Positions 11,350 through 22,609 of a DNA stretch of 64,000 bases are shown here, in pieces (the stretch's first letter is position 1; each line of letters opens with the position of its first letter). The stretch is from Pomphorhynchus laevis (Eukaryota > Acanthocephala > Palaeacanthocephala > Echinorhynchida > Pomphorhynchidae). Where the stretch lies: contig WNNJ02001687.1 of the NCBI GenBank assembly GCA_012934845.2, forward strand, positions 1-64,000. The letters run 5' to 3'. Below the pieces are notes generated by a model that was not told the origin of the DNA, did not search any database, and saw only the letters and a program-made list of their open reading frames with translations. Made by a program: the position numbers and the translations under genes.

Positions 11350-11720
11350 CTTCGAAAAACATTAATTTTTTAAAAAATGTCAACATATATAGTGTCAAGA
11401 TATGATACATAAGATTTTGATCGCTTACAGTATCTATTGATGAAATCATCAAAGTATTCTTAATTTATTCGAAATTTTGTGAAGATATTAATTATTTTAC
11501 TCTCTTTTTATAATTTGTAATATATAATTTATTTTATACATGAAAATATATTTCAACAAAGAAATGAAAATAACTTAGAATTAAGAATGAGTAAGGCAGT
11601 GGATTTATTTAAGTTTTTGCTTATTACTGTTTATTTTCGTTTCCTTAAAATTTATTAACCCTAACTTTGTGCAATCCAAAAAATTCACATTATTTTTTCT
11701 TTATATAAAATTTATTTTTA
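11350..11720. other. SEC23 intron DNA, nothing else seen
   Basis: AT-rich sequence leading to the acceptor TTTATTTTTAG (11711-11721) of the SEC23 exon. Earlier SEC23 exons were not recognised in 1-11720. Confidence 0.5.
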
Positions 11721-11721
11721 G

Positions 11722-12209
<488 letters not shown>

Positions 12210-12236
12210 AAAGCACAAATTGTTGTTATTGACAAA

Positions 12237-12242
12237 AATAAA
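12237..12242 (+). promoter_or_regulatory. Poly(A) signal of SEC23
   Basis: AATAAA lies 28 bp after the SEC23 stop and 82 bp before the TRNT1 ATG, so the SEC23 3' UTR must be very short. Confidence 0.6.
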
Positions 12243-12301
12243 ATTCGGTTTTTTTTTCGAGTATTTTTTTCTGCATTTGCATTTTTAGCATGATTTTACG
12301 T

Positions 12302-12312
12302 TTTATTTATAG
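12302..12312 (+). promoter_or_regulatory. Acceptor-like TTTATTTATAG just before the TRNT1 ATG
   Basis: A T-rich tract ending in AG lies 11 bp before the ATG at 12324, within a 114 bp gap between two genes on one strand. It could be a trans-splice (spliced-leader) acceptor or chance. An out-of-frame ATG at 12316 opens a six-codon frame ending at 12336, overlapping the TRNT1 start. Confidence 0.35.
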
Positions 12313-12323
12313 AACATGTTTAC

Positions 12324-12668
12324 ATGTTATTTTTGAGAAGTTTCTTGTCATTTTCGTCGATACACCGATTTCATCGTATTTGGTCAACAAAACTCAAAAC
12401 AGCAATGATTAATCAGAGTTTATTTCAAACCATTTGCAGCAAAGAACTAATTCAATTAAAAGATATTTTTGAACGCTATTCATTTGAGCTTCGTATAGCT
12501 GGTGGTGCAGTTCGTGATCTATTAATGAACAAACTACCTGATGATATTGATTTTGCGACAACCGCTACACCTGACGAGATGTTGTCAATGTTTGAAATTG
12601 AAAACATAAGAACATTTAATAACAACGGTATAAAGCATGGAACGATAAGTATTCGGATGAATGACAAG
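12324..12668 (+). CDS. TRNT1: TRNT1 exon 1: mitochondrial presequence and catalytic head
   Basis: CCA tRNA nucleotidyltransferase 1 adds CCA to tRNA 3' ends in nucleus/cytosol and mitochondria. The 115 residues start with a Ser/Arg/Phe/His-rich stretch lacking acidic residues (1-27), fitting a mitochondrial presequence. Met28 gives an alternative cytosolic start, as in other animals. The class II nucleotidyltransferase signature follows: LRIAGGAVRDLL (56-67) and DIDFATTATPDEM with the metal-binding DxD at Asp74/Asp76, then GIKHGTISIRMNDK. The exon ends in phase 0 at AAG|GTATGA. The in-frame reading beyond it stops at once, which supports the splice site. The gene has the same orientation as SEC23, 114 bp downstream. 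Confidence 0.95.
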
Positions 12669-12966
12669 GTATGACAATATTAGCTTTTATACTGTGCGTT
12701 TCTGTATATTTAAAACATTTGCTTAACATGTTTAGCAGACACGAAAATTTTGCTTAAAGTTCTTTTATTATATGATATCAAATATACACTTCTTGCAAAG
12801 GGTTTAAGACATTAAAATATAATGTAAATATTTTAATATATTTATGTAAATAAAATTATTAAATATTAATTTTGATATTTTTAATCAGTCTTTTGAAGAA
12901 ATTTTATTTAATCAAAATCAAAATTTATACATAGTTTGAAATCATGTTCACAAGATAGTCAATATC

Positions 12967-15600
12967 ATGGCTTTGGCGACCTCCAAAAAACAGGCGGCGT
13001 TGCCACGTACAATTGCCGCACTGATTCGCTGCATGATTCAAGACGATGACTGCTTGTCGCTTGTCGTCCAAATTAGCTTATTTCCCAGCGCCCCGAGGAA
13101 CGACACTGCGCTCGAGCCCACATCACCAAGAGTTTCGATTGCCACTGGCACGAACTCGTAATTGTGGGTATCGATATCTCTGTATTTTGATCTTTTTCTT
13201 GCCTTTTCGTCACTGGCGACGGCACTGCCTTCTGTTATAGCTTGAGATTAATAGGTCGGCGCTATGGTATTGGGACCGGTAAAGTCCAATATCAGAATAC
13301 GGTCAGATTGCCACTGGATAAAAGTTGCTTCATCTGGGCACTTTCCATCGATCTTGGAGATGCTAGTTGGTTCCAACCTTGAAGGTACGCCTGCTGCTGC
13401 AAGGGCCATCCGAATTATCTCGTTTACTCTGTTGTAACGGATCTGACTGGCTGTTGTGGACGGCAATCTAACGGGTACTCACTTGCGCGACTCACATCTT
13501 CTCCCCAGATGCAAGTAAATGCTTGCTTTGAGAGGACCCTAAGTCTTAGTCATACTTCTATCTACAAAGAAGTATGACTAAGATAGTATAACTAAGTATA
13601 GTATGACTATACTATCTTAGTATATCTTACTATCTTAGTATACCATACTATCTTAGTATGATTAAGATCGTATGACTTAGATAGTATGACTAAGATAGTA
13701 TGACTAATAGTATGACTATTTCTCAACGAGTGCCAACAGCTGTGGTGTCAACTCCTCCAGAAATGTGCAAGCACACTTCGACGACACAGCCAACAACATA
13801 CTAAGCGTTTCCGGTGTCTCGGTGTCCCGTAGTAAGCGGTCGTAAATCGCTCTCTAACATTCCACGATCTATTGTGTTTGGATAGACGGATCCAATGGAG
13901 TGGAGCTTCTGTACTCAGCGACCCAACAAGTGATAGCATTGTGGAAATCGTCGTTAAGCGAAGTTGAATCATCAAGATTACTTTGAAATAGTCTCTGAAT
14001 TAATTCGATACCCTTTTAACCGAAAACTAGTAAACAGAGATCGCTATCTCTCGGCTTTGCGGATTCTTAACCCACCGAGCGAAACTGGCAATGTAGCTTG
14101 CATCCGCGCTTCATCCCCCACCTCGACATTTATGATCTTGCCCAAAATATACGGCATATTTTCTTCAAAGCATAGTAATCGTTCACTTTGGAAACAGGGT
14201 GTTGTCCTAAACAGAAAAGGAACTTTCGGAATGGTTAAACAATGACGGATTAAGAATAGTGTGTCATGTCTGTGTCGATTATTCAACCTAATATCGGATT
14301 GGGGAAGTTCGTCTACGGCCTTCTGAAGCGTATCATCAATATTGGAACTCTAAGTTGCCAATTGGGGAACCCAACAAATGGGCTTTTGTATGATTTACTC
14401 TTCTGCACGCCGAGAGAGCGTTTTTTATTCACCTGATTGCAAACTCATCGGTTGCCGTGATCTCGCACTTTGTTAAGTTAAGCACAATCCACATATTAAC
14501 TTCGAGCTCCTGGATGATGATGTCAGATACCAACGTATCCACTGATTCCCCGAGTATAAATCGTTGATATATCACAGGTTTAAAGACGACATCATTGTGT
14601 GCGCCATATCATTGACTGCGAGACAGAACAATATTGGGCCAGGCGGATCGTCATGGTGAACTTCTTCGCTGGATGATATAATCTCGTTCCCGAAAAATAA
14701 ATAACTTGGATTGTTGTAGAATAACCTAACGAGCGGAAGAATTACTGAAATATCGCGTCCCACCCTGTCGAAGACAACATAACGCTTAACGCTGTTGAAC
14801 ACATTTTGGAAGTTCAGCTTCAGCAGTTCATAGAACCAGCCAAATCCCGCAAAAACGGTCGCGCAGCGTGGTTACTAGCTTCAATGCCACGTTGGATTCT
14901 AATTCCCAGCTGAACTTGCATTAGTCTATACACGAAAAGTCCAAGGCGAAACGGCAAGCAAACTTCGCAGCAATGTATCTGATGGTAAAACCGACTGCGA
15001 TTGGCCGAACGCCCGCGTTTTTCTTCCCGATAGCGAGCAGCCAGACACGACACGCTATCGGAGCTACACTATCAGGTACCCTTATGGACCGAAGCAACGA
15101 CAATAGGAATAGTAGTGATTTTGTGATACGATCTGCTGCGATTAGAGTTATTATCCATGAGGTTCCTCAAATGTGACGGGCTCAAGCCATCAGCCCCCTG
15201 CCGAAGAAGGTGGAAAATATCGTAAAACCGCACAAAACGAATCAATTGATAAGCCAGTATAGCAACGTCCATCATTTCATTAGCCACCAGCCTGCCTCTT
15301 TGTCAGGGTGATACATAACTGCATCCATAAGTTCAGCAAGTTTCTCTGCTAAAGATGGCCTCACTTCACGTGGAACGCGTCGAATCATTTGGACGTTATT
15401 CGCTAGCAGCGACATATATAGAGAGAGTGGCGCAGTTGCGCTCACTGAATCATGTGCCTTTTTATGGTTATCGTTGTCTGAATTGCCTGAATAGACCAAA
15501 GGCAGTGGCGGCTGTTTCGCCTTTGCACACCCTCGACCTGATCCGTGTTCACTCAGCAGGCCACTGGATGTACTGACGAAGTCGAGAAATTTTGTTAATG
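12967..15600 (-). mobile_element. RLE-type LINE, family Y, degraded copy in TRNT1 intron 1
   Basis: Read on the minus strand from about 15600: a 5' region (VPREVRPSLAEKLAELMDAV), GADGLSPSHLRNLMD (about 15190), a decayed RPIAVG region (15010), RT with NPSYLFFGNEII and PPGPILFCLAVND (about 14640-14710), a thumb with LFLIRHCLTIPKVPFLFRTT (14230) and LGGLRIRKAE. After the minisatellite come RYNRVNEIIRMALAAAGVPSRLEP, DGKCPDEATFIQW, ILILDFTGPNTIAP (13250-13450) and a C-terminus to 12967. The RHN-like/RPD/DFT series is the restriction-like endonuclease region of this family. Many frameshifts and stops. Confidence 0.75.
13540..13725. repeat. Minisatellite of TATGACTAAGATAG-like units
   Basis: About 180 bp of direct and inverted repeats of ACTAAGATAGTATG and its complement, embedded in the family Y LINE. 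It can fold back on itself over much of its length. Confidence 0.9.
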
Positions 15601-15951
15601 TCGGAGTTTACCAGTACGCCTAGCATCCCCATTATCAGTCTCATTGGGTTAAATTATCCATTATAACTTGGAATTGATAATATCCATTATCAATTGGACT
15701 TTGATAATACGCTCGTTGTAATAAGCTTGTAAGTATTTATATGTTCGAAATTGTTTTCTTTTGTTAGATTGTCTTTGTATGTATATTATAGGAAGCCGAA
15801 AGAAATATATTATTGTGTATATTATCTTGTATGCATAATCTCTCTAACCTCTTTTTCGTGATCAGATTTTTTAATTTAATCAGATTTTTTTGATATCAAG
15901 CAAATTGAAAAGGTTTAATTCAAAGTTGCTTACAGTATCAATATTATAATT

Positions 15952-16715
15952 GATTTTAAGGAGAGTGAGACCATTCCGCGTGAATTTCTTGTAAAACATG
16001 CAAGCCAGACGCGAAAGAATGACGAATGCCGTTTCGTCATCACAATGACTCATCAGTGCCAAATACCTTCCACTACTGGATGCAGAGGAGGACTGGCAGA
16101 CGGCAACCAATGAATGATACAATGTGAATGATGTGCTAGAAAACTTCTAGTAACATCATCGAGTACTAAATCAGCACTACAGCTTCACCCAAAAGGATCA
16201 TTAGCAAAAGCACTGGCAAATGCCAGCGCAGGTCTCTTTAATATCGGCTAACTTTCATCATGAATTTAAGAAGTGTGAGACCATTCCACGTGAATTTCTT
16301 GTAAAACATAAAAGCCATACGCGAAAGAATGACGAATGCCGTTTCGTCATCACAATGACTTATCAGATCTCTCCCACTACTGGATGCAGAGGAGGACTGG
16401 CAGACGGCAATCAATGAATGAATCAATGTGAATGATGTACTAGAAAATTTCTAGTAACATCATCGAGTACTAAATCAGCACTACAGCTTCACCAAAAAGG
16501 ATCATTAGCAAAAGCACTGACAAATGCCAGCGCAGGTCTTTTTAATATCGGCTAACTTTCATCATGAATTTAAGGAGAGTGAGACTATTCCGCGTGAATT
16601 TTTTGTAAAACATGTAAGCCTGACGCGAAAGAATGACGAATGCCGTTTCGTCATCACAATGACTCATCAGTGCCAGATCCCTCCTACTACTGGATGCAGA
16701 GGAGGACTGGCAAAA
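15952..16715 (-). repeat. Tandem satellite, 2.5 units of 304-310 bp, with hammerhead ribozyme
   Basis: Units start near 15952, 16262 and 16566 (ATTTAAGGAGAGTGAGACC-like). The landmark GACGAATGCC recurs at 16021, 16331 and 16635, giving periods of 310 and 304 bp. The third unit breaks off near 16715. The minus strand of each unit carries hammerhead core sequence: unit 1 is complete, unit 2 has lost the stem I 5' strand and has CTGATAA, and unit 3 lacks the cleavage-site side. Short plus-strand frames here are translations of this repeat, not genes. Hammerhead-bearing tandem repeats of a few hundred bp are known from schistosomes, newts, and plant and animal retrozymes. Confidence 0.9.
16028..16104 (-). 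ncRNA. Type III hammerhead ribozyme, complete core
   Basis: On the minus strand, 5' to 3': stem III GCCGU (16104-16100), cleavage-site C17 (16099; triplet GUC), stem I UGCCA (16098-16094), a 32 nt stem I extension, stem I UGGCA (16061-16057), CUGAUGA (16056-16050), stem II GUCAU-UGUG-AUGAC (16049-16036), GAAA (16035-16032) and stem III ACGGC (16032-16028, sharing A15.1). All three helices pair perfectly (5, 5 and 5 bp; stem III can add a sixth pair), and every invariant core position of the family is present. Predicted cleavage falls between 16099 and 16098. Ends lie in stem III, so this is type III. Confidence 0.92.
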
Positions 16716-16721
16716 TGATCA

Positions 16722-16940
16722 TTTTTGCTAATGATCCTTTTTGGTGAAGCTGTAGTGTTGATTTAGTACTCGATGATTTTACTAGAAATTTTCTAGTACA
16801 TCATTCACATTGATTCATTCATTGATTGCCGTCTTTAAGTTCTCCTCTGCATCCAGTAGTGAGAGGGATATGGCACTGATGAGTCATTGTGATGACGAAA
16901 CGGCATTTGTCATTCTTTCGCGTCTGGCTTGCATGTTTTA
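16722..16940 (+). repeat. Inverted partial copy of the hammerhead satellite
   Basis: Reverse complement of one satellite unit, placed tail to tail with the array. It reads GCCGTCTTTAAG instead of GCCGTCTGCCAG, so stem I no longer pairs, although CTGATGAG and CGAAAC persist (about 16878-16907). Confidence 0.85.
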
Positions 16941-16944
16941 GAAT

Positions 16945-17795
16945 TGATTTACTAATTGGTTTTCTCAACGATTTATAATTAAAATTAGAATTAATTTTAC
17001 TGTTAATTTATACGTTTTCAAAACAGAAACATTTTATATTTAAAATGTTTATATTTAGGTGTTAACTTTTTGGATGAGATAATAAGTACCACGTGAATCC
17101 CCGGTAACTTGCTCTAAACTTTATCCCATCTCAACAAAAGCCAAAGTCGAAGAGCGCACTGATCCATAAGTCTCTACTCCAAAATGGCAAAAAATGTGGG
17201 GCATTGTCAAGTCGGCATATTTCAGCCGACTTATACTTTTACTTTTGTCATCTGAATTTGTAACGAGTTGTAGACATTTTTCCATATACCTAAATAGGCA
17301 CAAGCAATCACAAATGTTTCAAATGTTGAAATAAGTATTAAAGTAAATAAGTAGAATTTATTAAATAAGTAATTTTCTTAAATAATTAAAATAATTACTT
17401 ATTTCAAATGCTAAAATAAGTAAAATAAGTATATTTTTGAAATAAGTACTGGTTTCTATTTTATTTATTTCTTACAAATAAAATATATATGACGCAAAGA
17501 TAAATATTTAGGTTTTTTTTAAAATACTTTATTTTAACTTTTATATTTTACTGCATAATATGTTGTATATTTATGTATATAAATTGTGAAGCAACAAGTT
17601 TACTGTCCATGCGCTTGAGTTAAATTTATAAATTTACAACAAATTTTGCATACAAATTGGCAACACGCAATACGATACTTTCAGCTTGCTGTCTGATAAG
17701 CTGGTTACTAAATACTAAATGCTTTAGTTAATACTCTAATGTCTTTTTATATGGGTTGTTTGCTTCCATTATTCATGTATAAACTGAATTTGCAC
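16945..17795. other. Nothing recognised
   Basis: AT-rich intron DNA with AATAAGTA-like short repeats (17330-17460) and no coding signal. Confidence 0.5.
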
Positions 17796-18059
17796 AATCA
17801 TATTGTGATAACAACGAATTCAAATTTAACAATGTATTTAGTAAAAAATGTAAAACAAATTCTAAATGGTTTCGTTGCTGTCTGATTTACTACTTGATGG
17901 TTGATCATCGTTGTCAAGGTGAATTCTGTGCGTCGCATTTTAAGTGCAATAGTTGAGACTACATGCAAATATACCGGCTTCGATACGCTCTCTACTGGAT
18001 CATTTGTTGATGATCTTTTCGTCATCAACACTTTTCGAATATTTAAAGTTTTGTTGCGA

Positions 18060-19400
18060 ATCTTTCAAACAAATGGCCTTTAAATTTCTTGTTCATAGGC
18101 GGCAATTAATCCTTATATTCTTCCTTGTTGATAGTTTAGTTTTCACTATAACAATCAATCATACTATGGGGAGGTGGAAGAATATGGGCTGAATCCTGAC
18201 AACATTGCAGTTCATTCTGAACTGTTTGATCTTCGTCAGGTCAGTTGTCGTTGTCGTGTTGCTCGTGGAGTCTTTTAATGCCTTTAACGATCATTTTCAT
18301 CTGCGTTTGGGGTTGCTACTTTTATTATTTGGGTTGTAGCTGGCTGATAAAGCCTTTACAGAGTTGAAGAATTATGCACTTCTAACAGAGACGGCTATTG
18401 GTCTTATAGCACGTCCTTTTTTGACAGTGCGATCAAGTTTGCGCAGGCGAAATATGACGCCACTTCAGAAGGTGTGTGTTCTGCAAGGAGATGGTTGGCA
18501 AGGTGCGTAAAATTCTCTGTTAACGATTCGCCGCTATTTCTTCGTAACATATCATGGATATGCTCCTGTCTTATCCCCAGGCAACTTGGTTGTGACGCTG
18601 AGGGGTGAAGTTCACCGCGGCTATGACTGTTTCGAAATTTTTTATTTTTTTAACGAAGACGGATTGTTCGAGCGCTGTTTTGTAATTTTAGGGGATGAGA
18701 GTGGTTGTTAGTGATATTTGCTTACTTGGGAGGATGTAGTCTTTGCAGGAGTGTTCGTGCTTGTGCAGATGCGGTGGATATTTTCACTGAAGTTAGGCGC
18801 TTGACTGCGTTTCCGTATTTCTTGTGCATGGCTAGTTTGAGGCAGGCGAGTTCTTAATTGCAGTTCGATTTGCGATTTCCATTTTTGCGTGGCGTTGCTT
18901 TCACTGACGGCAAATCCGTTAAGATGATTATCGTGTAGGCTCGTATTGACTCGCAAATATGCTTTTTTCCTTATGTCGACTTTTGCATGTTGTGGGTATT
19001 GAGCAACTGAAGCAAGATTTTGCGAAGAGCAGCAACTTGCCACATAAACCGACATCTCCGATTTTGAGTGCGCGTTTAATGTTGTCACAAAAATGGGTGG
19101 CTGCTAGAACTTGTGCTTTGAACAGGATGCATATTACCGTTGACGATTCTTTGCATTAGCATTTTTGAAAACATGATTGAAGGTTCGAATCGTCGACTGG
19201 AACGGATTGACTTGCTAATGATGATTTGATGACTCTTGTAGTGGCTTCGTTGGATTGAGCCTCTTGTTCATGGATGAAAGTGCTATGAAGGAATCCTTCG
19301 CATGAACCAGCACATCTTGAATCTCCGAACGTTTGGAAGCAGAAGCGTTCACAAAAGATTAATGCGATGTTTCTCTGGCAGAAATGACAAGGAAACCTTT
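18060..19400 (-). mobile_element. RLE-type LINE remnant (family X or Y), N-terminal and RT start
   Basis: On the minus strand, PSEVASYFACANLIALSKKD, then after a frame change IRPIAVS (about 18395-18475), matches VDIYRYFAGADLIALEKPN and GGIRPIAAG of the copy at 53560-53781. The open stretch 18708-19088 and weak similarity to 19400 correspond to the domain in front of the RT. Strongly decayed. Confidence 0.55.
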
Positions 19401-19616
19401 CCTCCTTCTATTTATTAGTTAATTGCACTGTATCTTTACAATTAAAGTAAATTACTTATCGATATTTGTTCAAAATTTGTTGTAATCACGTTGGAGATTT
19501 CCACGATCACAATTGAACTCTTTGTACCGATGTTGTCAATAATCGATATTTATTAATAGTTAGTAATTGTATTGTTTTATAGCTCAAAATGCTTATAAGC
19601 ATATTGTATATTTAAG

Positions 19617-19746
19617 GAAAATTTTGAAATTACAACATTACGAGTTGATGTTAAAACTGACGGTCGCCATGCGGATGTTAACTTTACGACTGATTGGATG
19701 GTCGATGCAAATCGTCGGGACTTAACCATAAACTCACTTTTTCTAG
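19617..19746 (+). CDS. TRNT1: TRNT1 exon 2
   Basis: [36 protein letters not shown] and TINSLFL align without gaps to animal TRNT1 directly after exon 1. RRDLTINS is motif B, which with the flanking residues contributes to the active-site cleft. The acceptor is TATTTAAG (AG at 19615-19616) and the donor G|GTATCC at 19746/19747, leaving phase 1. Intron 1 is 6948 bp. Confidence 0.95.
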
Positions 19747-19954
19747 GTATCCACTGAGTTTTATTCAAACTTCTTCATTTTATAAATGTAATGAGCATAA
19801 AATTATATATTTATTTACTCTTACATAATTACATTTCGTTAGTGTAATGTCTGAAATATACACCGTCGTTTTCATCAATTTTTATCCATGTGCATTAATG
19901 TAAATGTAAATTATTTTTTAACTTTAAATTGTAAATAAAGCGAAGAGACACAAC

Positions 19955-20165
19955 TATTTAGCAATTTTGATCCTATATTTCGGTGACACGTGACATCACC
20001 GTTATCAAGGTGTTTTCAATTGTAATCAGATTAAACAATTAGAACTTAAAAAACATTGTTATTTTTCAATTTTGGACATAATATCTCAGTGGCACATGGC
20101 ATCACCATTATCAAGGAGTTTTCAATTGTAATCAGATTAAACAAGGAGAACATTCTTAAAAGTTT
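19955..20165. repeat. Two tandem copies of a unit of about 105 bp
   Basis: CATCACC.TTATCAAGG.GTT, then TTTCAATTGTAATCAGATTA, occurs twice (about 19995-20040 and 20100-20145) with matching flanks. No coding content. Confidence 0.7.
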
Positions 20166-20379
20166 TTTATCTTTTAACTTTAAAATGGAAATTTCAAAAC
20201 TGAGATATAAGATGATGCGCCGGTGTCATATCTAGAATATATAGAATATATATCTAGAATAACTAGTTTTAGCAAATTATAAAGTTGAGAGCTATTATAT
20301 TCATAATTCCTTACTAAACAAATTGTTTGTGTTTATTTTAGAATTATTTTATTTTAATTTAGAATGATTTTTATTAATA

Positions 20380-22600
20380 GTATTATATTTTTCTAAATAT
20401 GACTAATTAAATCAGCTAAATGAGTCTACGTATTTTATATAATTATAAAATAAACAAAACATAATAATGCTAAATCAAAATTTAATAACTAAATAAAAAA
20501 ATAAATAATTGTTTTAAGATTTTCTATAATTTATATCAAGTTAAAATAAAAAATTGAAATTCAAAATAAACTTCATTTTTATAAATTGACTTATAAATAA
20601 CAGACGTTGTATCAGAATAAGAATTAGAGGTCATCAGGAGGAACTGCTATGCTATCAGGTTTCGGCCCCTAACTCCTCTACCCAACATAGCAGCGGGGCC
20701 AAATACATGCTACCACTTAAGAGTTTAAATTTATTCTTTATATTATTGTGTTGATTTATATATTTTACTATTTTCTGCTTGATGTTATTTTTATAGTAAC
20801 CTAGTTTAAAATATGTATCTATTAAATTATTTAAATGATTTTGAAGAAAGCCAATATCATTACATATTGTTGCAATTCTTAAAATTTCATTATTTAAGGT
20901 ATTATATTTTATATTATATGGTATGCATGAATGCTCATGCAAAAATATGTTTCTTGTACATTTAAATATGTCATATTTACGATATAAATTAATATTAGTT
21001 TTAGTTAATGTCAATTTAATGTTCATATCTAGATATACACCTTCTTTATCATTATTATTGGTTTTGTTAAGAATAAGGCTTTCTGGATAAATGTGCTCAC
21101 TAATTGAATAAAAATTATTAGAATTAAATACACATATATCATCAATGTATCGAAACATATATTTCATATATTTATATTGTTTAGATTTAGTTTTTACACA
21201 GTTATGAACAAATTCATATTCTATAAAGCTTAAAAACAAGTCAGCTATAATTGGGCTACTATTACCACCCATTGGAACACCTTTTACTTGTCTAAATATA
21301 GATGTCCCTACTTTTAAATAATTTTGATTTATCAAAATATTTAAGGATTCTATTAATTCAATTTTATCCATATATTTATATTTATTTGATGGTTTAATTT
21401 TTGTTAGATAGGCGTTATAATTATTATAACATATATATGTATATCTTTTTCCGAATATAAGGTTAATTAATTTTACTAACGCTTCTTTAATATCTACTAA
21501 ATCTAGATTTGTATAAAGCGTACTAAAATCGTATGTATTTATATTTTGAAAATTTATTCCTTTTGTCTGTTCTAAAAATTCTTTTGTAGAATTAATACTG
21601 AAATAGTGATTTTATACCAGTATTAATTTCGATTACCTTGCAATATTTTTTAAAATGTGCTTTAATTACTTTAAGTATTTTATTCATATAGACAGAAAGT
21701 GGTTTTAATGTACATTTAAACGCACTACATATGAACCTAGGTTTTATTGGATTTTTATGTAATTTTGGATTCCAATATAATATAGGTATAGTTTTATTAT
21801 CTAATTCAACCTTTATACCCTTTTTATCCATTATAGAACAGTGACTTGTAATAATTGTTTCTAAACTCAACTCACTACGTTCATATGTTGAATTTACATT
21901 TAAATCATTAGAATTAACCTCTTTCATTAGTATATCATAATAAAGCTTTTTGCGTTTGAAGACAAAGTTATTACTAGCTTTATCAATAGTTGTTATTATA
22001 TAGTTATCCTTTAATTTAGTAAGTTCTTTATACATATCTTTATTAATTTTATCTTTCCTTTTATAATTGTTTGTTATTTTCATTTTATTTTTAATTTTAT
22101 CAAATATATAATCTTTCCAAATTTTTATCTTAGATATATTCGAGCTTTCACTATTAATCAGCTTACTAAAGTAATCATTTAAGTTATAATATAACGAATT
22201 GTAAATTTTATTTTTGTCGTTGTTATTATTTCATCTATATTTATACCCTTTTAATAGCAGCTTTCTTAATTCACAATTTTCAATTAATTCTAGATTATGG
22301 GTACATATATGTTCATTTATTTTATCAAAACGTAGACTTTTACAATTGCTTTCTGTTTCCATTATGTTTCTAATATTATCGTTACATATTGATTTTAATT
22401 CTTTACTATAATTACAAATTTTTCGTCCTAATGGTGGTAAGAGTTTATACCTTATTTTAGGAATATATTTACTTAAATCTGACCCTTTTATTTCTTTACT
22501 TTTGGAATTATTTAAAACTCCGGCTATATTTATGTTATCTATACATTTATTAATTAAGTTTATGGTTAATGTATATTTTCTATTGTTATTATTAACTTGA
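20380..22600 (-). mobile_element. Naiad-like PLE, RT and linker, lacking the endonuclease
   Basis: Minus strand. Linker from 22600: INKCIDNINIAGVLNN, KYIPKIRYKLLPPLG, NIMETESNCKS (the CxC motif appears as SNC), ICTHNLELIENCELRKL. RT: IITTIDKASNNFVF and WNPKLHKNPIKPRF in 21592-22083; TYDFSTLYTNLD near 21540; a 238 aa frame at 20655-21371 with GVPMGG at 31-36 and YIDD at 75-78. The frame runs into the structured block at 20626-20706 because about 80 bp around the normal stop is missing. AT-rich tail to 20380. At least two frame breaks. Confidence 0.88.
20626..20706 (-). ncRNA. Naiad 3' structured block, copy D (truncated)
   Basis: Identical to the 39766 copy through the stem CTGCTATG/CATAGCAG and the GGCCCC/GGGGCC pairing, but the distal hairpin and outer arm are deleted where it joins the ORF. 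Confidence 0.7.
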
Positions 22601-22609
22601 ATATATTTT

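Noticed and set aside
15957-16720. Frames of 62-65 codons repeated in the satellite
   Set aside because: The repeats overlap the hammerhead on the other strand, and the frames are not preserved between units beyond the duplication itself.
17901-18083. SFVDDLFVI on the plus strand as a PLE motif C
   Set aside because: No other RT motif lies at the right distance on this strand, and the minus strand fits a LINE better.
18708-19088. 126-codon minus-strand frame as a host gene
   Set aside because: It lies in line with a decayed RLE-type LINE whose RT start follows in the same orientation.
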